Source: Paramarasmius palmivorus
Taxonomy: Eukaryota > Basidiomycota > Agaricomycetes > Agaricales > Marasmiaceae
Length of the DNA stretch: 64,000 bases
Direction of reading: 5' to 3'
Assembly: GCA_037176845.1 (NCBI GenBank)
Contig: JAYKXP010000051.1
Span: 186,001-250,000 of the forward strand
Shown here: piece after piece, positions 21,437 through 32,946 of the stretch
Layout: the number at the start of each line of letters is the position of its first letter
Numbering within the stretch: position 1 is the first letter of the stretch
The notes under the pieces: generated by a model
What the model was told of the DNA's origin: nothing
Seen by the model: the letters and a program-made list of their open reading frames with translations, nothing else
Database searches by the model: none
Position numbers and translations under genes: made by a program

Positions 21437-22557
21437 ATGGTCGAACAACAACGTGGACATTCCGACAATGTGCTACTCCCGCAAGAGCTCTGTGAAGCTA
21501 TCATAGACCATCTACATTCCGACAATCATACTCTATCGGCTTGCAGTCTCGTATGCAGGTCATGGCTTCTTAGATCACGCTACCATTTCTTTGCCAACAC
21601 CTATCTTCACATTCGTCCTCATACCATTCAGAGCATGTGCTCTTTAATGGAGCATTCCGCAAGCACGATTGCAAGTCATATGCGGCAAGTCGTGCTCCAT
21701 GAACCCAACCAAAGCAGCAGCCCTGAGCAACGAGCAAACTGGAAGCGGTCTGTCGACATGCTCGACCGGGCTTTGCTCAGTCGGCGGGCCTCCATAACGC
21801 ATATCGCTTTCCAGAATGTGCCGTCCACGCACATTACTTTCCAAAGCTCCCTCTTCCTGCATCTCGCTCCGACGATTACGCATCTCGATATGAACTTCGA
21901 TATCAAGTACCAACATGTCGAAGATTTATCGGAACAAGTGCATTAAATCCTTCACTGCCTCAGCATATTTACCGCACTGGAGGTGGCCAATCTACATTTC
22001 ACCACCCATTACAACACCATTAGCACGCCGCTGCAATCATCGAGGCTCGAAAAGTGGATTGCCCCGCGTCTTCGCAAGCTGAGGCTGAGAGTCCCGCTTA
22101 ACGCGATTCTTTCGAGCATATTGATGCTTCCTCAGTCTCAGCTTGCCTGGTCCAGCATCACGCACCTGAATATTTTCCTCGGGACCATTCCACTGAACGT
22201 GGAACCGGATATCCTCCAAGTGTTCTTCGACAGGCTATGTTCGCGGACGCTTCAGCATCTGTCCATTGATTTCATGTATCAGACCATCCCTAGTACGTCT
22301 TCACAGACTTAGTTTTGATGTTTCCATTGATGTAACCTTCAGATATTGACTTGGGCCAGTTCGAATCTCTTCGATCAATTACTTTTCATGCTTTGGCGAA
22401 GACGAAGAACTCGTTGATGCACCAAAAGATCATAAATATAGTCTCGACTATACAGGTACCATATACTGTCGATATATACATTACCGACCATTTGTTTTCA
22501 CCACCATGTTCCACGGATCGATCTAGGTGGTCTCGGAGAAATAGTAAAGAGTGGTAA
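21437..22557 (+). pseudogene. F-box gene copy with in-frame stop, unit 2
   Basis: This copy aligns end to end with the F-box gene at 13398-14518, including the intron (GTACGT to CTTCAG) and the last exon NIDLGQFESLRSITF. The F-box itself (VLLPQELCEAIIDHLHSD) is intact. At 21944-21946 the codon following SEQVH is TAA, where the other copy has CGA (Arg, in SEQVHRILHCL). Downstream sequence stays homologous and in frame, so this is a point nonsense lesion, not a new gene end. If expressed it would give a 169-residue F-box fragment lacking most of the leucine-rich region. The frame also runs upstream to 21308, but homology supports the ATG at 21437. Confidence 0.8.
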
Positions 22558-22564
22558 CGAAAGC

Positions 22565-22665
22565 CATATCCGAGGTGTACATGCGAAAGCGGGAAGAAAG
22601 TTGCTATGACTACGTGCTGGCTCTTTTTGCCGTCCATCGTCCATATCCTATCCAATAAACATTTG
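22565..22665 (-). pseudogene. Second relic of an F-box gene 3' end
   Basis: After the broken F-box copy, about 95 bases again match the 3' end of the minus-strand F-box gene (GTACATGCGAAAGCGGGAAG, GTCCATATCCTATCCAATAAA). Homology then ends abruptly. It is the same tail-to-tail scar as at 14.5 kb, which supports duplication of the whole block. Confidence 0.55.
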
Positions 22666-22849
22666 GGCTGTATTGTAAAGAAACGAAGTTGGATGTGGCT
22701 GCGCAGCGAATTTCACGGAAAGCTGCTTGAAAGGATGTTTCAGTTTTGGTATCCATTACATTAAACTAGGAAGTAACTGACACTAATCAATCCAACAGGG
22801 AATGTTGCACCCAGCCGGCACGTTACGCGTCAGCGCCACTGCGCGGGAA

Positions 22850-23370
22850 TCACCTCTTGTTTTCCCTTAGTTGCTCGAGGATGCAAGGACCACTTGGGCC
22901 TTCCACATCCCACACAATGACCAAACTATGCTTGTTACATGCGGCTATGCGTTTTCCATCTGGGGAATACGCAACAGACACAATACTTGACCTTGAATAA
23001 AGTTGTAGAGGCTCTTTTGGAGTTTGGCTGCGGATTTGCCCTGTGTTTTATGTTCGATAGGTTGGGTGTTTGTAGCTTTGCTGTTCGCTGACTGCCCAGA
23101 CGCACCAATGTCATTTGTCCTCCCGATCTCCTGCAGTTTATTCGTCGTGCCGTCTGTTCCTTCTCGAGGAGCCTGTACCACCCCTGAGGCCGTAGCAGAT
23201 GATTCATTATTTGAATCGCTGTTCATGATCTTCTTGAGTACCATAGCTGACCACGCACCTAGTACACCAGTATTGCCCATCTCCATCTTCAGAACCGATA
23301 TCGGTAAAGCGCTAGCAAAGCTCAAGAATTTGAAGAAAGCCGAAACTCGCATCACCGCATGGCTGTGAGA
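22850..23370 (-). pseudogene. WD40-gene tail fragment, unit 2 remnant of a DUF2235-WD40 gene
   Basis: The minus strand encodes SSIVSVAYSPDGKRIAACNK, then LVIVWDVEGPSGPCILEQL and a stop. This is the last WD40 blade and tail of copies A and C. Upstream lies only a Ser/Thr/Asn-rich linker (SDSNNESSATASGVVQAPRE) in a different frame. No DUF2235 domain, helical region or other WD40 blades are present before 23.4 kb. It occupies the place, relative to the F-box pair, that the complete copy A occupies in unit 1. It is therefore best read as a deleted copy. Confidence 0.72.
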
Positions 23371-23598
23371 TGGTTTTACGACTCTGAGAGGACCTTTTGA
23401 CTTTCACAAGGTACAGTACGATAGGACAAGCAGCTATATATACTAATAGAGAAACATGGTATACATTACATAGCTAGTCATTCCTCCTCTTCCCTGAATT
23501 CGGCCAGAGTCTTCCGAGGTTCCCGGATAGCCGCTTGCCCCAAGACTCAGGCTTACTCTGTTCAACCTTCTCGTTATAATTGCTACAGGAAGATCTTG

Positions 23599-26500
23599 TC
23601 ATGCGCTTTCACGGGAAAAGAAACTGCAGACCCACGATTTCAAACTCAAGTTTGGGAACCAAGCTTCATTCCCCTTCAACTGCTCCACGATGCATTCTCC
23701 GTCCGGACCTTTCGCATCCCATACAATAACCTGTCCATCTTTGTTACATGCCGCTATGAGTTTTCTGTCAGGAGAAGAAGCAACCGAAACGATGGGCGAA
23801 CTTGAATATTGCAAAGTGCGTCCTTGTTTTGCTGGGAAACGAGTACCTGACCCTTTTCCCTCGGGTGTTTCCTCCGGCGCCTGCCCAACCTTCCCCAAAC
23901 TGTCTGCGGGTGAGGGTTTTGCTAGGAAACGAGTACCTGTCCCTTTTCCCTCGGGTGTTTCCTCCGGCGCCTGCTCAACGTCGACCTTCCCCAAACTGTC
24001 TGCGGGTGAGGGGTTGAGGTTGTACCCCGAATAATAGATCATGCTCTGGATAGTTCTAGCGGCCATAGCAGGGAATGACAATCGCCTGTCAGCGGATTTT
24101 CCCTCAGCTCTTGTCCCCTTTCTTTCGGGTGGCACCTGCTCATCTGCTTTCCCCGAATCGCCTGCTTCAGTCTGACTTGTCCCCTCTCTTTCGGGTGGCA
24201 CCTGCTCATCTACTCTCCCCGAACCGCCTGCTTCCGTCTGACGTGTCTCCGCAGACCAAGCCCAAATAATGACCTGACCGTTCTGCAATCCAACGATAAG
24301 TTCGTGGACATTAGACTCGTCGTCACTTCTGGGAATAAGCGCAAGTGCAGTAGCTGCCGTTCGTTTACCGGCCGCTCCTAGCCACCCACTGAAGTCCATT
24401 ATGCTATCCCCGGTTGCTGCAGCCCAGATGGCAAGCACTTGACCTTTGTTCGCATCCCATACACTGATCGCGCCATCCCGCGAGGCAGCAAATATTGTTG
24501 TATTGTCGTTCGAGAATGTTAGCGAGGAAATATCACCGCGGTGTCTTGGTGTTTTGGTGTTAGGGTCTGGGAAGCTAGACACTGGCTTGGGAACCTCCTT
24601 TGGAACCTCCTTCGGCGAATCCGGCGGATCCAACGAATCCCAAATATTGATTGACCTGTTAATGGAGGAGGTTACAACCGTGCAATCTTTCCCCGTCCCA
24701 TCCACAGACTGGCCTCGGGAAACATAGACCTCAGCTATCACCACCGAGTCCTGTGTGTTGAGCCGAATTGGATCCGGAAGTCGATGTTCATCCTGGGAAT
24801 TCGAGGGGACAGGATAACGTTGCAACTCGAGTGCCATCTGATTCTCCGACTTCTTTTTCGGAAGACTAAGTGTGAGGATTTCAGTTTCTGAGCACGTAAG
24901 GGAGAAGAGAGGCCCATGACATTTGTGAACCTCCTGGTGTGTCCCGCTCTTTGCATCCCAGATACGTATGCTATCTTGAGAACCTGATACAATGTATCGT
25001 CCATCTCGGGTGAAGGATATGAACAACACGGGATTTGAATGCTCCTGGACAGAATAATCCGATACGGCCTGGTTGTGACTCATCAACACCTCTTTACCAG
25101 AAGGTACTTCCCGTACAAAAACACCTCCCGATGCCGTTCCACAGGCAATCTGTTTTCCATCGTCCGAGAACGCAAACGATGTAACAGGGCCTTTGCGGCG
25201 AATGGAAAAAGCTCATCTAGCGGTGGCTCAGTAAAAAAAAACTCTGATGCCATATTGTAGCATTACGTACCGCGTCCAAACTGTTGGAGAAACCTTTTTG
25301 CATGTTCTTGGTAACGGCTCTTGCGTTTAAGGTCTCCATCATCGCTAAGTAGAGTCCGGATCACTGGAGGCATCTTGCTGAAATGCAGCTTTTCAAAAAG
25401 ATCTGCAGCTGTGTATGTTAAGACGTCTATCATTGCAAGTGCTTTCTCCAGAGTCATTACTCGGCCCTTTTCCAGGTCAACCTTTTCCCCACTGATGCTT
25501 TCCTGTTGCTCGAGGATGACATACAAGTCGCGCGATAGGTTCAATAATGCTTGCTGTGCATCAACTGCAATATAGTAGTTAATCTGAGGGGCAGAAGAGA
25601 TTCCGCATTCGTGACTCACAACCACCAAATATGTCGCTTAAACCACGCAAATGTTTTTCGCGATCGTCAGAATCTGTAATATGGCATAATAAATCCACTG
25701 CTGCAAGGATTTGAGAGGTAATTTCTCCGAATTGGTCACGCTCAATTCGTGGATCCGATTGGGGAAGGAGGCCTTGAAAAGGATCATCGAAGTCATATTT
25801 TTGATGACTATCCAGTTTCTGAATGACTGATCCGTGAACCAACTGCCCTTCGGCAAAGGTGCGTCGTTCACCCCTGTGAGGGCTGCGAATGGTTAGCGAA
25901 GCCAAAGTCATGAAAGGTATCTCACGAACCAACGTGTTGTGCGAGTCGCATTCTCCGGGTCATTGTGCACTAGCCTTTTGATAGGTAAGTACTCCAATGG
26001 CCACCAGAGCCAAGTCAATGATTTATGTACATTCTCAGATAATTGGCTCCACTTCGTTGAAGAGGGTGTCAAAAGAAGGCCAGTACTTGCGGCTTCTCTA
26101 GCCATCCACCGCAGCGCTGGCCCGTTGTTGTTGATCTTGCGGTTCGGAATGTTCCCGCCGCTATTAGCAAAGTGTTGAAAAAATCAAAAAGACACCAAAT
26201 TGACTCAAGACTCACATATCTGAGTGGCTACCAGCGAACCAAACCTCCTTTGTATGCGCTACACCGCAACGAGCTGGCTCTGTCTCTCCAGAGCTTGGTC
26301 CCAAACCACCCTGCACGTACTCTGGCAGAAACTTCACACGTCGTTCGTCGCGAGCCAGCGCGTGCCGAAAGAAACATACGTGTTTCATGCCATTGATTGT
26401 CAATGGGAGCTGATCTTTCCCTCTAATGAACCCAACTGAGGAAACTGTGTCCCTGTATATGTTCCGATCGTCGGAGGTACTTTTACTTGGATGATTGAAG

Positions 26501-27738
26501 TGAACATACCATACTCCGACGAAATGAACCTTTACATCTCCTCTACAGAATGTTTGCTTGAAGAGCTCAGCGGCTTCATTAGGATCTGAACTCGGTTTGC
26601 CGTCTTTGTGGGTCTGGGGTAACTTTGCCCTATCCTTCAAGTTCGGAATCGACGTGGTTCGCTGATTACATCGCTACCGTTATAGATTTTTCTGCGACGA
26701 TTTGGCATTGTTGGTGCTCACCTTGTCTGGAGATGCATTGACATTATCTTGGTGTGGCTGTCGGTCCCCGTTCTCACTGTCTGCGGTTGGTCGAGGTGTC
26801 GGGACACCAACCTGGTCGTCGTTGCCACCACTATGGGGCCAATGGCTCGCCATGCTGTTTCTGGAGTGTTTCTCTGGGTGTGGAGAACACTTTTCATACA
26901 GCTCGTATGCACTGTCAATTCAACAAGTCAATGCATATAGTATTGGAGCAAAAGGCAACCCGAATTACAATGGTATTTGCGCCTCGTTTCCGCGATGAAT
27001 TAAGCCAACCTGTATTCCATCAGTTGATGTGCTCTCAGGCCAAACTTGTACCCCGACATACCTTCTGAATCATCCCTGACAACGCACGAACTTGATATGC
27101 GCCTCTCGAGAATCCTTCATAGTCAGTGTTAGTGTAAACATAGACCGTAGCAATATAATGTATAGGCTTACCGAATAAAAAGATACGATCACCAGAGTGA
27201 TAATGTTCACAGATCCATCGATATGCTTTGAGTATGATTCTTCGAAGCTGCCTAAGTTGTAGAGGCCATTAGAACAGGTTAGTCCGCTAGGCAGATTATC
27301 TTTACGTTGCGAATGCTTTATCCCATGCCAAAAATGCGGAGTGCTTCAAGGTATCCCAAGGTGTCGACAGGGAATAATGTGCATAGGTCCCAATGCCGCT
27401 ATTGTAATACGTGAGTTGAGACTTATTTTTCTCTAGACGACTGTAGAGTTCGACCACATTTGTGTTCTGGAAGATGACAGTTCAGTTACGGATGCAATAT
27501 TAGGAATGTCAGATGTAACCTTGTGGCCGCTGAACTGATTTGCTGTGCCATCAATACAGACTACTAGATTGCGTCTCGTGAGATTGTCCGGATCAATATC
27601 GAGCACGTCGTGTGTGCAGTTGCAGTATTTCTGTCCGAGTCTCTTTGGTTTGAACGATGGATTAGTGTTTCTAGTCTTGGCAGTATCAAGGATATCTTCC
27701 AGGTCAATGGATTCTGGAGCCGGATCGTGAGTGTCCAT
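23599..27738 (-). CDS. DUF2235 hydrolase-WD40 fusion protein, copy B
   Basis: This is a multi-exon gene with the same layout and intron positions as copies A and C. It has LGQKYCNCTH, then RNLVVCIDGTANQF, GFSRGAYQVRALSGMI, VGLIHRGNEAQIPF, VKVHFVGVW joined to DTVSSVGFI, and EVWFAGSHSD joined to GG. So the DUF2235 Ser, Asp and His candidates are kept. The helical region includes LLNLSRDLYVILEQQ. The WD40 part spans about 25200 to 23700 (VLFISFTRDGRYIVSGSQDSIRIWD, ISSLTFSNDNTTIFAASRDGAISVWD, VSVASSPDRKLIAACNKDGQVIVWD). Between the last two blades a long linker contains two tandem-repeat arrays: 22-residue units at 24110-24241 and 30-32-residue units at 23831-24015. The C-terminus extends as NLSLKSWVCSFFSRESA, lacking the donor-like GTAAGT found after WFP/WFS in A and C. 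It is probably an intracellular protein; no signal peptide was seen. Confidence 0.82.
23831..24015. repeat. Two tandem copies of a 90-96-bp coding repeat in copy B
   Basis: GAAACGAGTACCTG and CTCGGGTGTTTCCTCCGGCG recur 90 bases apart. The second unit has a 6-base insertion, GTCGAC. On the minus strand each unit encodes about 30-32 residues (PSPADSLGKV, APEETPEGKG, GTRF). The near identity implies a recent intragenic duplication. Confidence 0.85.
24110..24241. repeat. Two tandem copies of a 66-bp coding repeat in copy B
   Basis: CTTTCGGGTGGCACCTGCTC recurs exactly 66 bases apart. Each unit encodes 22 residues on the minus strand (SQTEAGDSGKADEQVPPER type). It lies in the same linker as the longer repeat but is unrelated in sequence. 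Confidence 0.85.
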
Positions 27739-30548
27739 GGAATGTTATGTAGCTGAGTTACGAGCAGACCAGTAATTTTTATACGTCAGGTCAGAACCGA
27801 GAATAGAACACCGTGAAGAGCTGGCATCCGCCAGATGCTTAAGTAAAATTAAAGGCACGCCAGCAGCAGTGTTGATTGCATGCCATCCTGACTCGAGCTG
27901 TTGACCCATGATCAATGAGAACCTGCCCGAAACAGTGAGTACACGAAGAGTGACGGTAGAATTGGGGTACATTTATTCTTGATTCGTTCGATCCCTTTCT
28001 GTTTCTAGGGTCACATTAGCATACCAAGTTTGGGGATCACCGCGTCTGCAATACTGTGCATGTTGGTTGAAAATAGCTTTTGATCATTCCAGTGGTCGGG
28101 TAGAATACGTTTAGACATCGCGGGAAGTAGAGCTTCGCCGCTCCTTGCGATCTTTTCGGTGGTATAAGTGAAAGCTGTTTAAGAGTCATTCACATTATCC
28201 GCTGATTCATGCAACACACTCACCAGGTCATTTTCGCAACATTTTCGTCAGTTGCTTTTCATGGCAACTCCGAAACTTATGTATCGAGCCCCTTACCACC
28301 AGCATCTGTTCCTGTTCAGATTTCGAGGGGAGGTAAAAGAACCAAGTCGAGCCGTCCATACTTAGACTCGAACCACTCGCTTCTTGATGAGTTGGAGCCC
28401 TTTGGCGCAGCACGATGATCGACTGTCATCGAACCTCGCAGCGGGTGGTTACGCGTACGACTGAACTGTGACAGATGTGACCTAGACGTGACAGTTTCCA
28501 CACCTGGGCGCTTATTTCGACTTCTCCCGAAAACCTTCGTTGACCCTTCATGGTCTCCTCGAATCACAATTCCATGTTCTAGGGGCCCGCTCTTATCAAG
28601 ACCCTACAACATGCTACTCGCATGTATCGTACTGGAACACCAAGACTCGCGAGTTGACGGATGGCCATGATTGGCCAAGTTTGACTTAAAGTTGTTGTGT
28701 TCTCAACACTTCCGCTCATATGACCTGTTTGACTGAACAGTGGCGTTCGCACTCATGGATTCATTGCGGCTCATCGTGAATGATACAGCACTTGTAATAA
28801 CTCTAGGATAGTTCCCAAAATCATATACACTTGCGCCTTTATGTAAATTTGTTGTCGACAAACAGGAATGGAAGTACAGGAATGCTACTCACCGAAGCAC
28901 CATCGACATCGTCATGTGGAGCCTCCTTCAACTCTTAAAGCTTAAAGTACAAGACTGACACTAACATGTTTTGAATGGTCCAAATGCAAAGGCTAGCGGG
29001 GAGCGCACAAGTGCTGGGATCCCGACTGGATGGGGCGGGTTTTCAGTAGCATGTATAGAATAGTGGCTACGTTTGTAAGTAGCATTTCATGTCGAATAAC
29101 ATCTACGAACATCGAAGTGCCGCTAGGGGAGCTTACCGGCATTTCCCAGTTTGGGTGGGACCCTGGAAATCTAGGTTTACCGTAAACAAAGAATTCAACG
29201 ATTATTACAAGCGCTGTAACTTCCTGGCTCCATTCATTCATTTCACTCGGTTCACAAATCAGGCCTCAGGGTTCAGGTATACCGAAATCACCGCTCTCGA
29301 GTCTAAATTAATTATAAGGTAGGACGGAATAGGCGCCAATCGCCACAGGACGACAACGATATGCGGCGGATCTTCTTTACCAATGCGAAACAATGTACAG
29401 GAAATATAGAGGCCAGTTACATCCGCAACCTAGGCCTGTGACATGCCCCTACGTGACGCGCAAGCTGAGTACGTAGGCATCAACACTAAATTTCTGCGCA
29501 ATAGAGGGTACAGCGATGGATATACGCGAGCTATTATGGATAGCTTAACAATTCAAAGTGAGTTTGAGGCTACACAGAGAGGGAATTGAGGCGAATACGG
29601 AGAAGGTAAAGGCGAGTAGTGGATGACGTGAAAGAGATGACGAGGGTTTCCCAAAAGTCTAAGAATCCTTTTCAAGTCTCGGCAAATCCCTAAATTGTCT
29701 CCTGCCAAATTTTGACCAAATTCACAGGTCCCTAGTACATGCTTGTCATCGTCACTGTGACTAGGGATCGGTTACAGGTCTATCCGCAACCCTTTGCACG
29801 GAAGCCGGACTCTTGTGGCGAGTCATACATTTCCCTTCATATAGTTGATCATTACAACCATGTATGACAGTGCTAGCAGATCCTGGAGACAGTACGTCCA
29901 AAAGCTGGCACGCAAATGCCCCTGGATGCATGTCCTTGCGAGATGGATCTGTTACAACCAGCCTTTTGCCATTTGGCCAACCTCCTAGTTGCCTTTGTGT
30001 GTTACTGGAGGAACGACACGCATTCCATCGTTTCCCACTCTCGGAGTCGCCCTGATGGTGATCATGTACATTATCATATCATCCCAGTCAATAAAGGCAA
30101 TCTTAGTCTAAATTCGGTCTAAATCATCCTTGCGTCTGCAGGTAGAATTCCCGAACGCCGAGTGCAAACAAAATGATATCGAGTTTGAATGATATTCCAC
30201 CCCCAAGTCGCCTGTTTATGTTCTACTATGTTTAGAGGCTACCTAGTACCGAGGCTAGATGGTACAAAAGTACCGACTTAGGTGTAATAGGTCCTCTGCG
30301 TAAGAACTCAGGTTGCCAACGAATTGATAAAATAAATTGAAGCATTTTCTGGTCTGATTGTCATTCAAGTTCCTCCTTGTGGTAGGTTTGAGTCCTTTTG
30401 ACGACGCTAAGAAGCTCCTATCCACTTCTATTTTCTCCCGTCACAGCGGTGGTACGATTTCCACGTATCTGCTACCTTTCTCTCTCTTTTTTCAACGATC
30501 TTTTATACAAACTATTGGCGACAAGGCTATTGAGGGCCTATTCACGAG
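27739..30548. other. 2.8-kb gene-poor region
   Basis: I scanned both strands and found only short frames without start, splice or family support. A T-arm-like GGTTCGAGTC near 28370 has no matching stems. A short perfect inverted repeat GGTACAAAAGTACC lies near 30262. The right end holds the promoter and 5' leader of the membrane protein at 30549. Confidence 0.45.
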
Positions 30549-31397
30549 ATGAAGCCCGAACACAAGCCCTTCACCGCACACCGGATAACCTCCCTCTTCT
30601 GCGTCATTTTTCTCTTCTCTGCGTTTATCCTCCTGCTTCTCGTTGGCCTTTCGTTGACTATAATAAAACCAATATACATAATCCGGGTATTCAATGACGA
30701 TCCTGATGCGCCGATATCGAGTTTGGCTACGGAGCTGAGGTTCGGCGTATGGGGGTTATGTGCTTCCAGGTGTGTGGTTACTTCCCTTCACCTCCCTTGT
30801 CATATCTAACATCTTATCCGGCTGTCACAGCACAATAGATCCTGAAAACCCAGTCTGTTTCGGCCCAAGACTCGGATACATTGGTTACTTTGAAGAAAAC
30901 CAGGATATTATAACCCTCGCACTCCTCGAACGGTTCGGGCTAAACGAACCTATCGTACTCGCAGTCCTCAAAAGTCTCCTCACAATCCTCGTACTTCATC
31001 TCGTCGCGGCCTTTTTCTCACTCGCCGGTCTTATCCCAGCCCTGTTCCTGGCTTCACATGGCCTCACAATTCTGTCGTTGGTGTTAACAGTGATAACATC
31101 GTTACTCACCACGATTGTGTTCGTGATAGACCTAGTGGTAGTGTTGACGGTGCAGAACAAGGTGCCAGAATTGACGAATAATGGGATTGGTGCAGAGATT
31201 GGGAATGCAGTATGGATGGTACTTGGGGCGATGTGTGCAGCTTGGTTAGCTGTGATCTTCTTGTCGGCGAGGGCATGTTACTGTTGCGGAGTAAGAAGGT
31301 GAGCGGTATTGACATGTTCCGGAGATGCTTTTGACGCTGATACGGGTCTACTAGGCACTGCCCACCGGAGATGAAAGAGAAGCGCCGTGAACCTTGA
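30549..31397 (+). CDS. PalI/Sur7-family tetraspan membrane protein
   Basis: Exons 30549-30769, 30831-31298 and 31355-31397 join across introns GTGTGT to CACAG and GTGAGC to CTACTAG, giving about 243 residues. If the last intron is retained, the frame stops at 31302 after GVRR. A first hydrophobic segment (LFCVIFLFSAFILLLLVGLS) is followed by an extracellular loop containing VWGLCASS and CFGPRLGYIGY. Three more hydrophobic segments follow (SLLTILVLHLVAAFFSLAGL, ILSLVLTVITSLLTTIVFVI, IGNAVWMVLGAMCAAWLAVI). A GxWxxC motif in the first loop with four membrane spans is the hallmark of the fungal SUR7/PalI group, which acts in eisosome organisation or pH sensing at the plasma membrane. Which of the two cannot be decided here. 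Confidence 0.8.
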
Positions 31398-31502
31398 TGC
31401 TAACGAGAGCGTAAAGGATACATTGTAATTCCTAAAGTCATGTGTGTAACGATACCCTAATGACAGTGACGACCGACATGATTTTACGACTATAATCTGA
31501 TG

Positions 31503-32946
31503 CTATAGCTTGCTATCTAACTCGACCTTGATGCCTTCGTCCTCCAAAATTCTCCTTGACATGTCGCTGAACAGGGCAATACTCTTGGCGTATATCTCTG
31601 GGTTTTCCGAGGACGCTTGCCGCCGTGCCGCTCGTGCTGCTATGCCTTGCGAGATAACAGCACCCTGTAGTTTTTTTTTGTAAGATACCTCTACGCACCA
31701 CGATACAGCCGAACTTACTCTAAACATATTCCAACTCCTCACAAACACCAATTCCTTGATCGGAAACTCGTAATTCATCAACTGGCAATACAACTTCTCC
31801 ATCTCCTCCAGCTTGATCGGCACCTCCTTCGAGGTGTTATTTTTGAAAGCCCTGACGCTATCCGTCGGAAGATTGTACGGCTTTACATGCCTAGAATCAA
31901 TCGTCCACGGCTGTGTCAGATTAGCGAAATCCGCCAACGGACTTCCGAGTGTACACAACTCCCAGTCAAGGATCCCAATGACACGGTTCTCTGTCGGATG
32001 GAATACCATGTTATCGAGCTTGTAATCCCCGTGTACAATACGACGTTGACCAAACTTGGACTCGTCGGGTAAATGGGAGTAATACCATTTGATCATGGCG
32101 TCGTAGTGGGGTACTTTGCCTACGGGTTTCTTGGTGTCGACATCAACAGCTGCGGCTTGCGCTTCGGAGATGCGAGTGAAGGCTTTAATCTGGCGGGGAA
32201 AGTATGGCGTTGAGGGGCCGAATTTGGAGAGGCCGACATCGTCGGGGTCGACGGAGGAGAGTTTGGAAAGGGCGTGAACTGAGGCAAGAAGACTATGCGG
32301 ATCGAGTCAGAGAATGAGTAGAGAATGGAAGACCTGGACGTACATTTCCTTTCTATCCTTGTCAGGTAGGTCCAGTAATCTGACGTCGGTGAAGATACGG
32401 CCGTCCAGAAACTCCATGACATAGAAGGCCGTGCCAATCACACTATCGTCTTCACATAGCAGGTACGGCTCCGGTACTGGTACGCGTTTCTCAGGGGATG
32501 TCGAAGGTCGTAGATTGTACTTGTGTAATGCATTGAGAACGGTGTATTCACGGTCAACTTGGTGAGCTGTTTGCGACAATAGTTGGCCTGCAGGCTTCTT
32601 GCGCAAGACATATCGTTTCTTGCTAGAAGCAGGTTAACGAATACTCCGAGGGCTGTATTCTGGAGACATACTTGGCGTCTGTAAGGAAATATGTTGGGTT
32701 TGACTGCACAAATGAGAACCAGCGTATATGGAATCTGTCCATTCATACCTGCCCGAACTGCTCACCGCTCAGTGAAAGTCCCAGATATTCTATCGAAATA
32801 TACTCACTTTGAACTGCTTCACTTCCAATGGAGTCTTGAGACCTACCAGGTTCTTCTCCAGATACGACGTGAGGCTCTGAATGTCGATGTTGGCGCGTAC
32901 TTCTCCGTATTCTCCTCCTACTTTTTTGGTGGACATGATAGCCATG
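31503..32946 (-). CDS. Aminoglycoside-phosphotransferase-fold protein, ACAD10/11 kinase-like
   Basis: The start is MAIMSTKKVGG (32946, or the second Met at 32936). Exons join to give FKFGQSNPTYFLTDAKKRYV, the conserved nucleotide-loop motif of the ACAD10/ACAD11 APH-domain family; this join uses a 9-nt exon at 32749-32757. Further introns after KE(I) and after WNMFR restore LLASVHALSKL and GAVISQGIAARA. Catalytic motifs are visible: VHGDYKLDNMVFHP (Brenner loop with Asp and Asn) and GILDWELCTLGSPLADF (metal-binding Asp). Total length is about 370 residues, the usual size for the stand-alone fungal form, which lacks the acyl-CoA dehydrogenase half of the animal proteins. Related enzymes phosphorylate 4-hydroxyacyl-CoAs; that substrate is an inference here. 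A spacer of about 320 bp separates it from the divergent lipase gene. Confidence 0.87.
32749..32757 (-). other. 9-nt microexon encoding Phe-Gly-Gln
   Basis: On the minus strand TTCGGGCAG is flanked by an upstream acceptor AG (GGTGAGCAG) and a downstream donor GTATGA. Including it joins KQFK to FGQ to SNPTYFL, the invariant loop of the family. Leaving it out would delete the Gly-Gln core of that loop. The flanking introns are 50 bp (32758-32807) and 45 bp (32704-32748). Confidence 0.75.

Noticed and set aside
28365..28385. T-arm-like GGTTCGAGTC on the minus strand, possible tRNA
   Set aside because: The flanking bases do not form the 5-bp T stem and no D-arm, anticodon arm or acceptor stem could be placed around it.
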